From: Bacteroidota bacterium
Lineage (GTDB): Bacteria; Bacteroidota; Rhodothermia; Balneolales; HLUCCA01
Assembly: GCA_020832235.1 (NCBI GenBank)
Contig: JAFIEZ010000005.1
Coordinates: 23,374 to 87,373 of the forward strand
Length of the DNA stretch: 64,000 nucleotides
Direction: 5' to 3'
In this document: positions 37,461-46,110 of the stretch, one piece after another
Layout: each line of letters starts with the position of its first letter
Position numbering within the stretch: the stretch's first letter is position 1
Notes under the pieces: generated by a model
What the model was told of the DNA's origin: nothing
What the model saw: the letters and a program-made list of their open reading frames with translations, nothing else
The model's database searches: none
Position numbers and translations under genes: made by a program

Positions 37461-38414
37461 ATGCATCCTCGCCGAATCATAATTCTGGTCTTGGTCACTA
37501 CGGTTTTGATAGCCTTATTACTCTCCCAGGCGGGTTGGGTTATTGCAATAAACAGGCTGGATGACGTCTTCGTACCTCGCCATTGGCCGCTGCTGGGAAT
37601 GTCTGCAGCGTTCGTCATACTCCTTGGGGCAGCCTACCTGCTGTACCGGTATGTGCTTAGAGATGTCTATCGTGTTGGAGATGAATTAACGTTAATTCGT
37701 GCGGGAAAATCAGATGCTGCTATACAACCGGTACGATTTCAGCCGCTGAACAGAGTTATTCAGCATATTAATCAGCTCCTTCATACGCATCATATCCAGC
37801 AACAGTCTGAACTACCCATCTGGCTTACCCAACACACATTCGTTGTATTTGACACAGAAACGACGGGTCTGCGACCGTCACACGGCGATGAAATCATTTC
37901 AATAGGTGCAGTAAAAATAATAGGAGGAAAGCTTCAACCGCAGCTCTATTTTAACGAGATCGTACACCCTGGCAGAACCATTCCTGCTGAGTCACAGGCT
38001 ATTCATGGCATAACGGATGCCCATGTTTCCGGAGCTCGACCTATTGAGCCGGTACTCACCGACTTCCACACCTATTGCTCAGATGCCATCCTTGTAGGCC
38101 ACAATGTTTCATTCGATATGCGTTTCCTTCGTTTAAAAGAATCGCGTGCGGGGGTGGTCTTTAATACGGTTGTTCTCGATACACTCCTCTTGGCAAGTGT
38201 GCTGGGCAAACATCTCAAAAGTCATGATCTGAACGAATTGGCGGGACTTTTGGGAGTTACGCTTGAAAATCGGCACGCTGCCTTGGGCGACGCCATCATT
38301 ACTGCAAGGTTGTTTTTAATACTAGCGGAGATGGCAGAACAACAAGGCATAGAATCGCTCGACAGCCTGCAAGAAGCTATGAAATCTTCACCATATGCCG
38401 GACTATCTTACTAA
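37461..38414 (+). CDS. Membrane-anchored DEDDh 3'-5' exonuclease (DnaQ/PolC epsilon type)
   Basis: A 317-residue protein. Two hydrophobic helices lie near residues 4-26 and 39-62, followed by a short linker and an exonuclease domain (about 125-310). The DEDDh residues fit FDTETTG (residues 132-138), the D of HNVSFDMRF and H-x4-D in NRHAALGD. The same domain architecture of exonuclease is often found next to a DUF294 nucleotidyltransferase and a DUF4212/sodium symporter pair, as here. It is likely to act on RNA or DNA at the membrane, but the substrate is unknown. The 3' end converges with the DUF294-type gene, 11 bases apart. Confidence 0.85.
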   Translation: MHPRRIIILVLVTTVLIALLLSQAGWVIAINRLDDVFVPRHWPLLGMSAAFVILLGAAYLLYRYVLRDVYRVGDELTLIRAGKSDAAIQPVRFQPLNRVIQHINQLLHTHHIQQQSELPIWLTQHTFVVFDTETTGLRPSHGDEIISIGAVKIIGGKLQPQLYFNEIVHPGRTIPAESQAIHGITDAHVSGARPIEPVLTDFHTYCSDAILVGHNVSFDMRFLRLKESRAGVVFNTVVLDTLLLASVLGKHLKSHDLNELAGLLGVTLENRHAALGDAIITARLFLILAEMAEQQGIESLDSLQEAMKSSPYAGLSY

Positions 38415-38425
38415 TTGTTTTGTAT

Positions 38426-39418
38426 TCAAAAATATGCTCCAATTGCATTTCTGAGCATGGTTCTTGCCAGTAAAACCCCATCCAAAGCCTGTAATAGAAC
38501 GGTTCTGTCGTCTGATGAGAGCGCGTTGTAACGAAGTGTATTTTTGGGTTCTTCCCCTGCTCTGATAGCAGTAATCTGTGCACGTAACCGAAGCCAGGTG
38601 AGTTGATCGTAAGCCGTGGCAAGCGTATGTGCTTTCTCAGGTTGTAGTCGACTCAGATCAAACAATTCCTGTAATCTTCGCCCTGTATGTTGTTCCGTAA
38701 TACCGTTCCGCAGCGCCATAATACGAGCAGCACTGCTGATAGGCAAACTCAGATGCTTAAGGTCAGGCTGAGGGTAAAACCAAAGCCATAACTTTCGCAA
38801 TGAAGCCGGTGGCACCTGCACATTCAACGAATTCTGGACCATGTGATAAAAAAATAGATCTTGTTTTTCGGAGAGCATATCAAGCATGAATAACTGAAGC
38901 TCCTGAGTAAGCTTGCGATCTCCCGCCCCGTGACGTATATCAAAAAAAATCGTACTTTGCATCACTGCCATCGGACTGGGTTCACGTACCCATCGTCTGA
39001 AATACTGCTTCCAGGTTGAAATAGGAACACACCACTTCGTATTTCCTGCCATTATACCACCATTACAATACCGATAGCCCGAAGCGTTAAGTGCATCGTT
39101 CAGTGCTTTTCCGAAGGTTGTAAACCACGCAATGATATCTGCATTATCAAGAGCCTCATCGCTGAGAATAATGGCATTGTCTTGATCTGTACGAAGAGTC
39201 TGCTCTTTTCTACCCTCACTGCCGAACAACGCCAGCGCCCATGGTACGGGTGGCTCTCCCATTTCGCCGAGCAACTGTGCCAGGCGCTTTTGAAGCACTG
39301 AATCGGCGAAATCAGTTATGAGCCCGGTTGCTCTTTGCACATCGTCAGGATGTTGTAGAATATCGCTAAGCGGTTCTAACAACGCATAAAATTCGGGCTG
39401 CTCAGAAGGTTGTGTCAT
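38426..39418 (-). CDS. DUF294-type putative nucleotidyltransferase with substrate-binding domain
   Basis: A 330-residue protein with a nucleotidyltransferase core, GSEGRKEQTLRTDQDNAII (about residues 66-84), matching the GSxxRxEQ and TDxD pattern of DUF294, then a helical substrate-binding domain (about 170-325) with RHGAGDRKL, which is the family's second conserved spot. The cyclic-nucleotide-binding and CBS domains found at the N terminus of longer relatives are missing here, so this is a short form. By analogy with GlnD-like transferases it could modify a protein or make a signal nucleotide that controls the neighbouring symporter; this is inference from repeated neighbourhood. Confidence 0.82.
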   Translation of the reverse strand: MTQPSEQPEFYALLEPLSDILQHPDDVQRATGLITDFADSVLQKRLAQLLGEMGEPPVPWALALFGSEGRKEQTLRTDQDNAIILSDEALDNADIIAWFTTFGKALNDALNASGYRYCNGGIMAGNTKWCVPISTWKQYFRRWVREPSPMAVMQSTIFFDIRHGAGDRKLTQELQLFMLDMLSEKQDLFFYHMVQNSLNVQVPPASLRKLWLWFYPQPDLKHLSLPISSAARIMALRNGITEQHTGRRLQELFDLSRLQPEKAHTLATAYDQLTWLRLRAQITAIRAGEEPKNTLRYNALSSDDRTVLLQALDGVLLARTMLRNAIGAYF

Positions 39419-39620
39419 AGGAACGCATCAGGAAAATGAATACCACTGTTGTCTAATTTAATGATTGACTACTTGAATATTTTTTATTTGTTTATCGTGA
39501 TGCTTCGCTCGCTGTTCATAGATGGGTATGGCCTTGTCTTTTCTGGTGGTTGAACGTATAGTGAATGGCAGAAGTACGCATTATGGGTCGTTAATGGTAA
39601 AAACGTAATCGTCAATATCT

Positions 39621-39875
39621 ATGAATGAAATATATGCTCAATACTGGAAGCGGCATCTTCGCATCATTGGAGTTTTGCTATTTATCTGGTTTCTGGTCTC
39701 CTATGGATTTGGAATAATCTTCGCCGATCAGCTTGATGCTATTCGCATCGGTGGATTTGGACTCGGATTTTGGTTTGCACAACAGGGGTCGATGTATGTC
39801 TTTGTGGTCATCATCTTCCTGTATGTGGTACTTATGAACCGACTCGACCGAGAATTCGGCGTAGACGAAGAATAG
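39621..39875 (+). CDS. DUF4212 protein, small subunit of a sodium/substrate symporter
   Basis: An 84-residue protein with two membrane helices (about residues 14-34 and 52-72) and the family features YWKRHLRI at the N terminus, SYGFGIIFAD in the middle and GFWFAQQGSMYVFV. DUF4212 proteins pair with large subunits of the solute:sodium symporter type. Its TAG stop overlaps the ribosome-binding site AGGAGGT (39874-39880) of the next gene, which strongly suggests coupled translation. Confidence 0.9.
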   Translation: MNEIYAQYWKRHLRIIGVLLFIWFLVSYGFGIIFADQLDAIRIGGFGLGFWFAQQGSMYVFVVIIFLYVVLMNRLDREFGVDEE

Positions 39876-39885
39876 GAGGTACGCT

Positions 39886-41577
39886 ATGGATATTCAATTT
39901 TGGACGTTCCTTATTGTTGGTATAACGTTTTCTATTTATATCGGAATTGCCATCTGGTCGAGGGCTGGTTCTACCAGTGAGTTTTATGTTGCCGGTAAAG
40001 GCGTACATCCTCTGGCTAACGGAATGGCAACTGCAGCCGACTGGATGTCGGCAGCCTCATTTATTTCCATGGCGGGTATCATTGCATTTCTAGGCCGTGA
40101 CGGATCTGTCTATCTGATGGGTTGGACGGGCGGTTATGTTCTTCTGGCCCTGCTTCTTGCACCGTACCTGAGGAAGTTCGGCAAGTTTACGGTGCCTGAT
40201 TTCGTAGGAGATCGATATTACTCGAGCACGGCGAGAATGGTCGCTGTTGCATGCGCTCTGTTTATTTCCTTTACCTATGTAGCAGGACAAATGCGCGGTG
40301 TTGGAATTGTATTTTCCCGTTTTCTGGAGGTTGATATCAATACGGGAGTGGTTATAGGAATGATAATTGTGCTTATTTATGCTGTACTAGGTGGTATGAA
40401 AGGTATTACCTATACTCAGGTTGCCCAATATTGTGTTTTGATATTCGCTTATCTGGTGCCGGTAATCTACATATCCATTATGATGACCAATAACCCCATC
40501 CCACAGCTTGGTTTTGGAGGTACGGTTGCCGATGGGTCGGGTCAGTACTTGCTGGATAAGTTAGATGGACTGCATATTGCGCTAGGTTTTGATGCCTATA
40601 CATCGGGGGTGAGGCCTACGCTGGATGTGTTCTTTATTACAATGGCATTAATGGTGGGCACGGCAGGGTTGCCGCATGTAATTGTACGTTTTTTTACCGT
40701 CCCACGCGTAAAAGATGCACGTATATCGGCCGGATATGCGCTTATCTTGATTGTATTACTGTATGCAACAGCGCCGGCCGTTGCTGTGTTTGCCAAAACA
40801 AACTTAATTACTACCATCAATGAAGTGCCTTACGACGAAATGCCTGAGTGGGTAAGCAACTGGGAGGCTACGGGGCTCATCAGCTTTACCGATAAAAATG
40901 AAGATGGCATTATTCAATTTCATGCAGATCCTGATATCAACGAAGTGCACGTGGATCGGGATATCATTGTATTGGCAAATCCCGAAATTGCAGGCTTACC
41001 GAACTGGGTAGTTGGTCTGGTGGCTGCCGGAGGTCTGGCGGCTGCTCTTTCAACGGCTGCCGGGCTATTGCTGGTTATCTCTACCTCTGTATCGAGGGAT
41101 TTGATAAAACGAACCTTGAAACCCGATATATCCGAAAAACATGAGTTGCTTACAGCACGATTTGCCGCGGCAGGTGCAGTGATATTTGCCGGATATTTTG
41201 GTATTAATCCTCCCGGATTTGTAGCACAAACAATCGCTTTCGCGTTTGGTCTTGCGGCGGCTTCTTTCTTTCCGGCCATATTATTGGGCATATTCTACAA
41301 GCGAATGAATATGCAGGGTGCGGTTAGTGGGATGATTGTAGGTATTACATTCACAGCAGTCTATATCGTTTACTTTGCCATGATACGACCTGATTTGAAC
41401 ACCGCTGAAAACTGGTTGTTTGGTATCTCGCCGGAGGGTATCGGAACACTTGGAATGTTGCTCAATATGGCGGTATCCATAGTAGTTTCCAGGTTCACCG
41501 CTCCGCCGCCGCAAGAAATTCAGGAATTGGTAGAGAAGATTCGCATTCCACGAGAAATTGAAGAAGCTGTAAAGTAA
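39886..41577 (+). CDS. Sodium:solute symporter family protein (VC_2705/ActP-like)
   Basis: A 563-residue integral membrane protein with about 13 helices. Features of the solute:sodium symporter family are VAGKGVHPLANGMATAADWM near the N terminus, SFTYVAGQMRGVGIVF, and AAALSTAAGLLLVIS, which matches the sodium-binding helix 8 region. A loop at about residues 329-350 carries an EF-hand-like DKNEDGIIQF, as in many relatives of this subfamily. Acetate or another monocarboxylate is the likely substrate of this subfamily, but it is not settled by sequence. It forms a coupled pair with the DUF4212 gene and is followed by a strong terminator. Confidence 0.9.
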   Translation: MDIQFWTFLIVGITFSIYIGIAIWSRAGSTSEFYVAGKGVHPLANGMATAADWMSAASFISMAGIIAFLGRDGSVYLMGWTGGYVLLALLLAPYLRKFGKFTVPDFVGDRYYSSTARMVAVACALFISFTYVAGQMRGVGIVFSRFLEVDINTGVVIGMIIVLIYAVLGGMKGITYTQVAQYCVLIFAYLVPVIYISIMMTNNPIPQLGFGGTVADGSGQYLLDKLDGLHIALGFDAYTSGVRPTLDVFFITMALMVGTAGLPHVIVRFFTVPRVKDARISAGYALILIVLLYATAPAVAVFAKTNLITTINEVPYDEMPEWVSNWEATGLISFTDKNEDGIIQFHADPDINEVHVDRDIIVLANPEIAGLPNWVVGLVAAGGLAAALSTAAGLLLVISTSVSRDLIKRTLKPDISEKHELLTARFAAAGAVIFAGYFGINPPGFVAQTIAFAFGLAAASFFPAILLGIFYKRMNMQGAVSGMIVGITFTAVYIVYFAMIRPDLNTAENWLFGISPEGIGTLGMLLNMAVSIVVSRFTAPPPQEIQELVEKIRIPREIEEAVK

Positions 41578-41604
41578 AGAATAAGACGGTAAAACCGTAT
41601 TGAT

Positions 41605-41664
41605 AAAAAAAGGCGCGTCATCCGACTGTCCTGCAAAATGGTAATCGGCTACGTGCCTTTTTTA
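41605..41664 (+). terminator. Rho-independent terminator downstream of the symporter gene
   Basis: AAAAAAGGCGCGT pairs with ACGTGCCTTTTTT with one G-U pair, and CCGA/TCGG pair further inside. The T tract faces the + strand. It begins 27 bases after the stop. Confidence 0.75.
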
Positions 41665-41710
41665 TAGTCTCTGGTTGGCGATACGGGGTTGCTTAGCCAC
41701 CGTATCGTAA

Positions 41711-41895
41711 CTGTTGGCGTAGATCCGTTATTTGGATGTGTTAACCTATTCAGACTGTTGGCGTAGATCCGTTATTTAGATGTGTTAACCTATTCAGGCT
41801 GTTGGCGTAGATCCGTTATTTAGATGTGTTAACCTATTCAGACTGTTGGCGTAGATCCGTTATTTAGATGTGTTAACCTATTCAGACTGTTGGCG
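41711..41895 (-). repeat. 44-base tandem repeat built on the 3' end of the Na/Pi cotransporter gene (4 full + 1 partial copy)
   Basis: CTGTTGGCG recurs at 41711, 41755, 41799, 41843 and 41887, exactly 44 bases apart. On the minus strand each unit reads CGCCAACAGTCTGAATAG, that is the last codons RQQSE plus the stop, followed by GTTAACACATCTAAATAACG. The copy at 41878-41895 is the true gene end. Differences between units are few (TTTGGATG in one, CAGGCTG in another), so the expansion is recent. The unit is not a multiple of three and holds the palindrome GTTAAC. Confidence 0.95.
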
Positions 41896-43614
41896 AATCT
41901 GCTTCATCGTTTTGCCAGATGCCGCTTCGCTCACGTTGATTACATGGTCGGCAACCTTCTCGAGCCTGTTCAGGATGTCAAGATATACAATACCCACCTG
42001 AACGGAATACCTTCCGTTCTCGAGTCGCTGATAGTGCATATTGCGTAGCCTGTTGCGCAATTCGTCAACTTTGTTTTCAGCCTCAATCGCTTTATTCAGA
42101 TCAACTTTGATAGCGGGGAGCGATATATTTTCTTTCATGACCGTAATCGTATCATGAACGGCATCGAGCATTTCTTTGAGCTCTTCCTGGGCTTCTTCAG
42201 GGAAGTCTTCCTGTGTTTCAATAAGCCTTTCAAACGATTTCGACATTTGGAAGTATAAGTCTCCCACACGTTCCATATCGTTTACCATAGCCTGCATTCC
42301 ACGGATCCGACGAACAGCTTCAGTAGAAAGGGTGGCATTTTCGGAGACCTTAATAAGGTATTCGGCAATTTCTATTTCGAGGCGATCTGTGATTTCTTCA
42401 CGTTTGGCAATTTTTTTAAGAAACTTTCCTCTTTTGCTCTTTTCCTTCAGAATTAATCCTGCAAAGCTGAAGTGCATTTTTTCGATAAGTCGAGCAAACA
42501 GGCTAAGTTCTTTCTTGGCCTGACCAATAGAAAGCTCAGAAGATGACATAAGTCCGGCACTGATGTACTCCAGGCGGAATTGATCATCGGATCCGCCCCT
42601 ATCGGGTTGTAAATACTCAACAAACCGAATGATTAAAGGTACAAATGCAAACAGCAAAAGGACGTTCATCACGTTGAACATGGTATGAAAAAGAGCGAGA
42701 GCCAGTGCGGCCGTACCCCTTGAAGCCTCACTAGTATCGGTTAATACCGAGTAATCAACTTCTGTAAATGAAGTAATGATGTTGTCTACCATGTGCAGAA
42801 ATGGTGTTAACACCAGCAGCATCCATATAACACCAATCACATTAAAAAAGAAATGAAAGCGGGCCGCACGTTTGGCATGAACATTACCGATGAGGGCAGC
42901 GATATTGGCGGTAACGGTAGTACCGATATTCTCACCAAGAATCATAGCGGCGGCAATGGGGAAGGTAATCCAACCTTGTACCAACATAACCAGCGTTATG
43001 GCAGTGGCTGCCGAGCTGCTCTGTGTGAGTAGTGTGAGTATGGTCCCAACCCCAACAAACAGCAGTGTTGACCAAATACCAAAGCTGGTATAACTGTCGA
43101 GGAAGGCGAACATGGCTGGATTATCATTGATGTTTGGAACGGCATCTTTGATGAAATCCAGACCGATGAACAAAATCCCGAAGCCTATCATGGCTTCGGC
43201 GATGTTGCGCAATTTAATGTTGCTGACAAACAAAAAGGGGAAGAACAATCCGATGGCAACGATAGCTACGCTGGTAATCTGAAACTTGAACCCGAATAAT
43301 GATACCATCCAGGCTGTAATGGTGGTGCCGATGTTGGCACCCATGATGACCCCGGTAGACTCAACAAAGGTGAGCAGGCCAGCGTTTACGAAACTGACCA
43401 CCATGACCGTGGTGGTGGTGGAAGACTGGGTTATAGCGGTAGTTCCGAAACCTGTGAGTACCCCGGTTGCCCGGTTTCGTGTCATCCCCTTTAAAATCTC
43501 CCGAAGTCGGCTTCCAGCAACTTTCTGCAGACCATCGCTAAAAATTTTCATCCCAAAAATAAAGATACCCAGCGATCCGACCAGCTGCAGAAAGTCAAAT
43601 AGAGAATAATTCAT
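41878..43614 (-). CDS. Na/Pi cotransporter family protein with C-terminal PhoU-like domain
   Basis: A 578-residue membrane transporter. Two Na_Pi_cotrans repeats are seen, with the paired motifs TQSSTTTTVMVV and GANIGTT (first half), and TQSSSAATAITLVM and GENIGTT (second half). The membrane part ends near residue 330; the remaining 240 residues are helical and resemble PhoU, ending ISLPAIKVDLNKAI and HVINVSEAASGKTMKQ. It probably takes up phosphate with sodium, with the PhoU-like tail as a regulator. It is transcribed alone. Its last codons lie inside the 44-base tandem repeat. No other phosphate genes are next to it. Confidence 0.92.
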   Translation of the reverse strand: MNYSLFDFLQLVGSLGIFIFGMKIFSDGLQKVAGSRLREILKGMTRNRATGVLTGFGTTAITQSSTTTTVMVVSFVNAGLLTFVESTGVIMGANIGTTITAWMVSLFGFKFQITSVAIVAIGLFFPFLFVSNIKLRNIAEAMIGFGILFIGLDFIKDAVPNINDNPAMFAFLDSYTSFGIWSTLLFVGVGTILTLLTQSSSAATAITLVMLVQGWITFPIAAAMILGENIGTTVTANIAALIGNVHAKRAARFHFFFNVIGVIWMLLVLTPFLHMVDNIITSFTEVDYSVLTDTSEASRGTAALALALFHTMFNVMNVLLLFAFVPLIIRFVEYLQPDRGGSDDQFRLEYISAGLMSSSELSIGQAKKELSLFARLIEKMHFSFAGLILKEKSKRGKFLKKIAKREEITDRLEIEIAEYLIKVSENATLSTEAVRRIRGMQAMVNDMERVGDLYFQMSKSFERLIETQEDFPEEAQEELKEMLDAVHDTITVMKENISLPAIKVDLNKAIEAENKVDELRNRLRNMHYQRLENGRYSVQVGIVYLDILNRLEKVADHVINVSEAASGKTMKQIRQQSE

Positions 43615-43995
43615 ATAATAGGTTTAGGCCTAGCGTATGGGTCTGCAATACGTGTTATTACAGAGAGCTTAAAAATAGAAAAAAATGTGTTAACGGAAAG
43701 TTAACATTGCAGGTTTATCGCTTTAATTGCCACGTGTTTTTGTTTGATAAAGGAATTGTAAAAAAAGGATACGAATTATCATATAGCGGAAAAAATTTCC
43801 GTCTTAATTAACGTGGTATTTAACCGAATAATGACCTTTATGGGTTATAATGACCGTTTTTAAAGTTGCCTGAAAAAAAATCAAAAAATCACTTAAAGAA
43901 TTTAACGTGCTTCCGATAATATATTCAGACTCTGATATTAATGACGACTTTGAACACACGACTAAGAAAATAACAAATTGACTGATTGTTATGCC

Positions 43996-44026
43996 AAAAA
44001 GCCAGCCTGAAAAGCTGGCTTTTTTT
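43996..44026 (+). terminator. Strong rho-independent terminator without an annotated + strand gene
   Basis: AAAAAGCCAGC and GCTGGCTTTTT pair over 11 bases around a CTGAAAA loop, and seven T follow on the + strand. On the minus strand the stem is followed by five T, so it could act in both directions. The nearest minus-strand gene to the right already has its own terminator at 44165-44203. Confidence 0.8.
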
Positions 44027-44164
44027 ATTTAATGGAAATACAAGATGAGTGCTAAGTCTCTTGCCTTATGAATACTGCACAGGTGTGAACTGATTATTGG
44101 GATGCCGATTGCGTTTAATTGTGGCAAACAATCGGCAGAGTTTAGTCGATTAACCAACGGTGCC

Positions 44165-44203
44165 CACAAAAAAAGGCAGCGAGGTTGGCTAACCAAGCTG
44201 CCT
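44165..44203 (-). terminator. Terminator downstream of the 493-residue T9SS gene
   Basis: AAGGCAGC and GCTGCCTT flank a 16-base loop that can pair further (GGTT with AACC). On the minus strand a run of seven or more T follows. It lies about 110 bases after the stop at 44314. Confidence 0.75.
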
Positions 44204-44313
44204 TGTAATGATTGCGCCTGCGTCTCTCTGATGAATGGTCTCTCGTAGTTTGCGTGTATGCTCGAATAGCGGATGCTGCTCTTTGTATTTCGTTACAACG
44301 GCCAGATCACGGC

Positions 44314-45795
44314 TTACTTAATTAACGTCATGCTTCTTGTAATCGTAGCCGTTGGTGTGCTGATGCGGTACAGGTAATGGCCACTCGAGAGCATAGAGGC
44401 ATCAAATTGAACCTGATGTGCTCCTGCAGGCATAGCCTGGTTCAACAACACGGCTACCTCGCGACCAAGAACGTCGTAGATTGCAAGTCGAACCATTTCG
44501 TTTTGAGGCAGACTGAAACCAATGGTAGTACTTGGGTTGAACGGGTTCGGGAAGTTTTGGTCGAGCGCAATGACCTGCGGAGTAGTTTCAGTGTCAAATT
44601 CGATAGATGTAGGAATTGCTGGAAAGCCAACACCCTGAATGGATGAAGGAAGCTGTGCCGTACGGTAAATAATGGAGTATTGGCCTCCAATAATCGAACC
44701 ATCAGGACTTCTGTTTACAAACAATGAAGAGTCGCGGTTGGCCGATACATTTTGATAAAGTACCGATTCAAGGCTCACATATGCGTTCTCCGTACCATAA
44801 TTCACAAATCTGCGTGAGGCCGTACCAAATGACTCTGTAGTATTGACTATCGCATCAATTAACGTTGTGTCATTGGTTGCAAGGTTGATACGATACATTA
44901 AAGACTCTCTGTCCCAGGTGGAGGTTTGGGATGTTGGTGTGTTCACAGAGCGATTTTTAAACGCGAAAGGAGTTCCAGCCAGCGCATCTTCACGACTACG
45001 GGTGTAGGTTTCCGTGATGTTTATACCCGTGGTGGTATTGGTGATGCTGTACTGCTGTGTTGTGAAGTATGTAAATGGTCCGGCACTATTAAAAACGGCT
45101 CCATCGGGCAACACAGCCTGGTATGTAATGGTTTTTATTACGTCCCCGTCTGTTCTTCTGGAATTAATCGTTATGTTGCCTAGAACATCACCATCAGCAT
45201 CGAAAATAGCGCGGATTGTGGAGTCTGGCGCAACTGTAATGGTAGAATCTGTGCGTGATAGTACATATGACTGTGTCAGGCTAGCGAAGCTGTACTGTAT
45301 CGTGACTCTTGAATTTCCATCTTCTTCAATAATGGAACGGTTCAATACAAGTTTGTCACCATTCGGTAAGAAAGAGACGGTAAGGATAGAGTCGATTGTA
45401 CCCGCCGTGTTGAAGTACTGATAGGTGGCTGAGTTGAATTCGTTAGTGGCAGACACGCCTGCGTATGTGATAACCACGTTAGGACTGTCTCCCTCAACGA
45501 TGTATCGAAAGTCGCTTGAGCCGGATGCTACAAACTGGTTGGCGATAATGTTTGGTTTTGGGATGCGCTCATTCGTTGGATCCCCATCATAACCATGTAA
45601 TACAACCGAATTTAATATCCATGAGGTATCAGCCGCATTAAACGAGAAGTTTTCTCTTTTTTCTACATAGGGAGCCTCTGTATTGTACCGCTCAATTATC
45701 GGTAAGACGGTCTCATTCGGCTCGATAACAGATTGGCTAAAAGCATTGCCGGTAAGTACGGTAATCGACAGGATATATAGTATCGTTTTTTTCAT
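44314..45795 (-). CDS. Secreted T9SS type A sorting domain-containing protein, function unknown
   Basis: A 493-residue exported protein with a signal peptide (MKKTILYILSITVLTGNAFS). The central part (about 25-400) is Ser/Thr- and Asn-rich, beta-strand-like and not recognised. The T9SS sorting domain occupies the last 85 residues, from LDQNFPNPFNPSTTIGF through VLGREVAVLL to ITRSMTLIK. The mature protein is probably attached to the cell surface or released. Its 5' region carries a LytTR-type direct repeat at 45930-45959, and a LytTR regulator gene lies on the same strand to the right, so control by that system is suspected. Confidence 0.85.
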   Translation of the reverse strand: MKKTILYILSITVLTGNAFSQSVIEPNETVLPIIERYNTEAPYVEKRENFSFNAADTSWILNSVVLHGYDGDPTNERIPKPNIIANQFVASGSSDFRYIVEGDSPNVVITYAGVSATNEFNSATYQYFNTAGTIDSILTVSFLPNGDKLVLNRSIIEEDGNSRVTIQYSFASLTQSYVLSRTDSTITVAPDSTIRAIFDADGDVLGNITINSRRTDGDVIKTITYQAVLPDGAVFNSAGPFTYFTTQQYSITNTTTGINITETYTRSREDALAGTPFAFKNRSVNTPTSQTSTWDRESLMYRINLATNDTTLIDAIVNTTESFGTASRRFVNYGTENAYVSLESVLYQNVSANRDSSLFVNRSPDGSIIGGQYSIIYRTAQLPSSIQGVGFPAIPTSIEFDTETTPQVIALDQNFPNPFNPSTTIGFSLPQNEMVRLAIYDVLGREVAVLLNQAMPAGAHQVQFDASMLSSGHYLYRISTPTATITRSMTLIK

Positions 45796-46110
45796 ATTTC
45801 TACGAGTTAGTTCTGGTTAAACGTGTGTTCGAGTGAAAATCTACGCAAAAAAATCGTGCGTGCATATGAACGTTGACAAGTATAACCCGCCGTGTTGAAT
45901 TTCGGTTACGGAATACCCTTGGAAATGATTCAACGGCAACTTGCAGTGAGTTAACGGTAATTGTAGAAGAGCTTGAGCGTATAGTTGATTATTAAATAGA
46001 CCGAGCGAGGGGTTTTTCCTACAAATCACCCCTTACGAAAAGTAATACCCCTTTAATTGATATCTGGCGTTGCTGTGTTCGCCCGTCTTTCTTGCTGTTT
46101 GTTACGAGTA
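45796..46110. other. Intergenic region between the T9SS gene and the propeller kinase gene
   Basis: A 315-base region that should hold the promoter of the T9SS gene on the minus strand. It contains the direct repeat listed at 45930-45959. Near the kinase stop, TACGAGT and ACTCGTA form a 7-base inverted repeat (46103-46119), without a T tract. A 62-codon frame here has no family resemblance. Confidence 0.5.
45930..45959 (-). promoter_or_regulatory. Candidate LytTR operator, 9-12-9 direct repeat
   Basis: On the minus strand TACCGTTAA and TGCCGTTGA stand 12 bases apart, a period of 21 bases or two helical turns. This is the layout described for LytTR-domain regulators, whose half-sites resemble ACCGTT or ACAGTT. 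It lies 135-165 bases upstream of the T9SS gene start at 45795 and about 3.1 kb from the end of the LytTR gene. The match is by eye and other targets are not excluded. Confidence 0.45.

Larger units (their letters stand above)
43615..44313. other. 699-base gap with no recognisable gene
   Basis: This is the longest gap in the window. The part next to 43614 should hold the promoter of the Na/Pi gene. From 43660 to 43990 the sequence is AT-rich and holds only very short frames. At 43996 there is a strong + strand terminator although no + strand gene precedes it for 2 kb, so a small RNA or leader transcript may be encoded here. From 44165 to 44203 lies the terminator of the T9SS gene to the right. 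Confidence 0.55.

Noticed and set aside
45841..46029. 62-codon reverse-strand frame between the T9SS gene and the kinase gene
   Set aside because: No similarity or ribosome-binding site, and it would cover the probable promoter and the candidate LytTR site.
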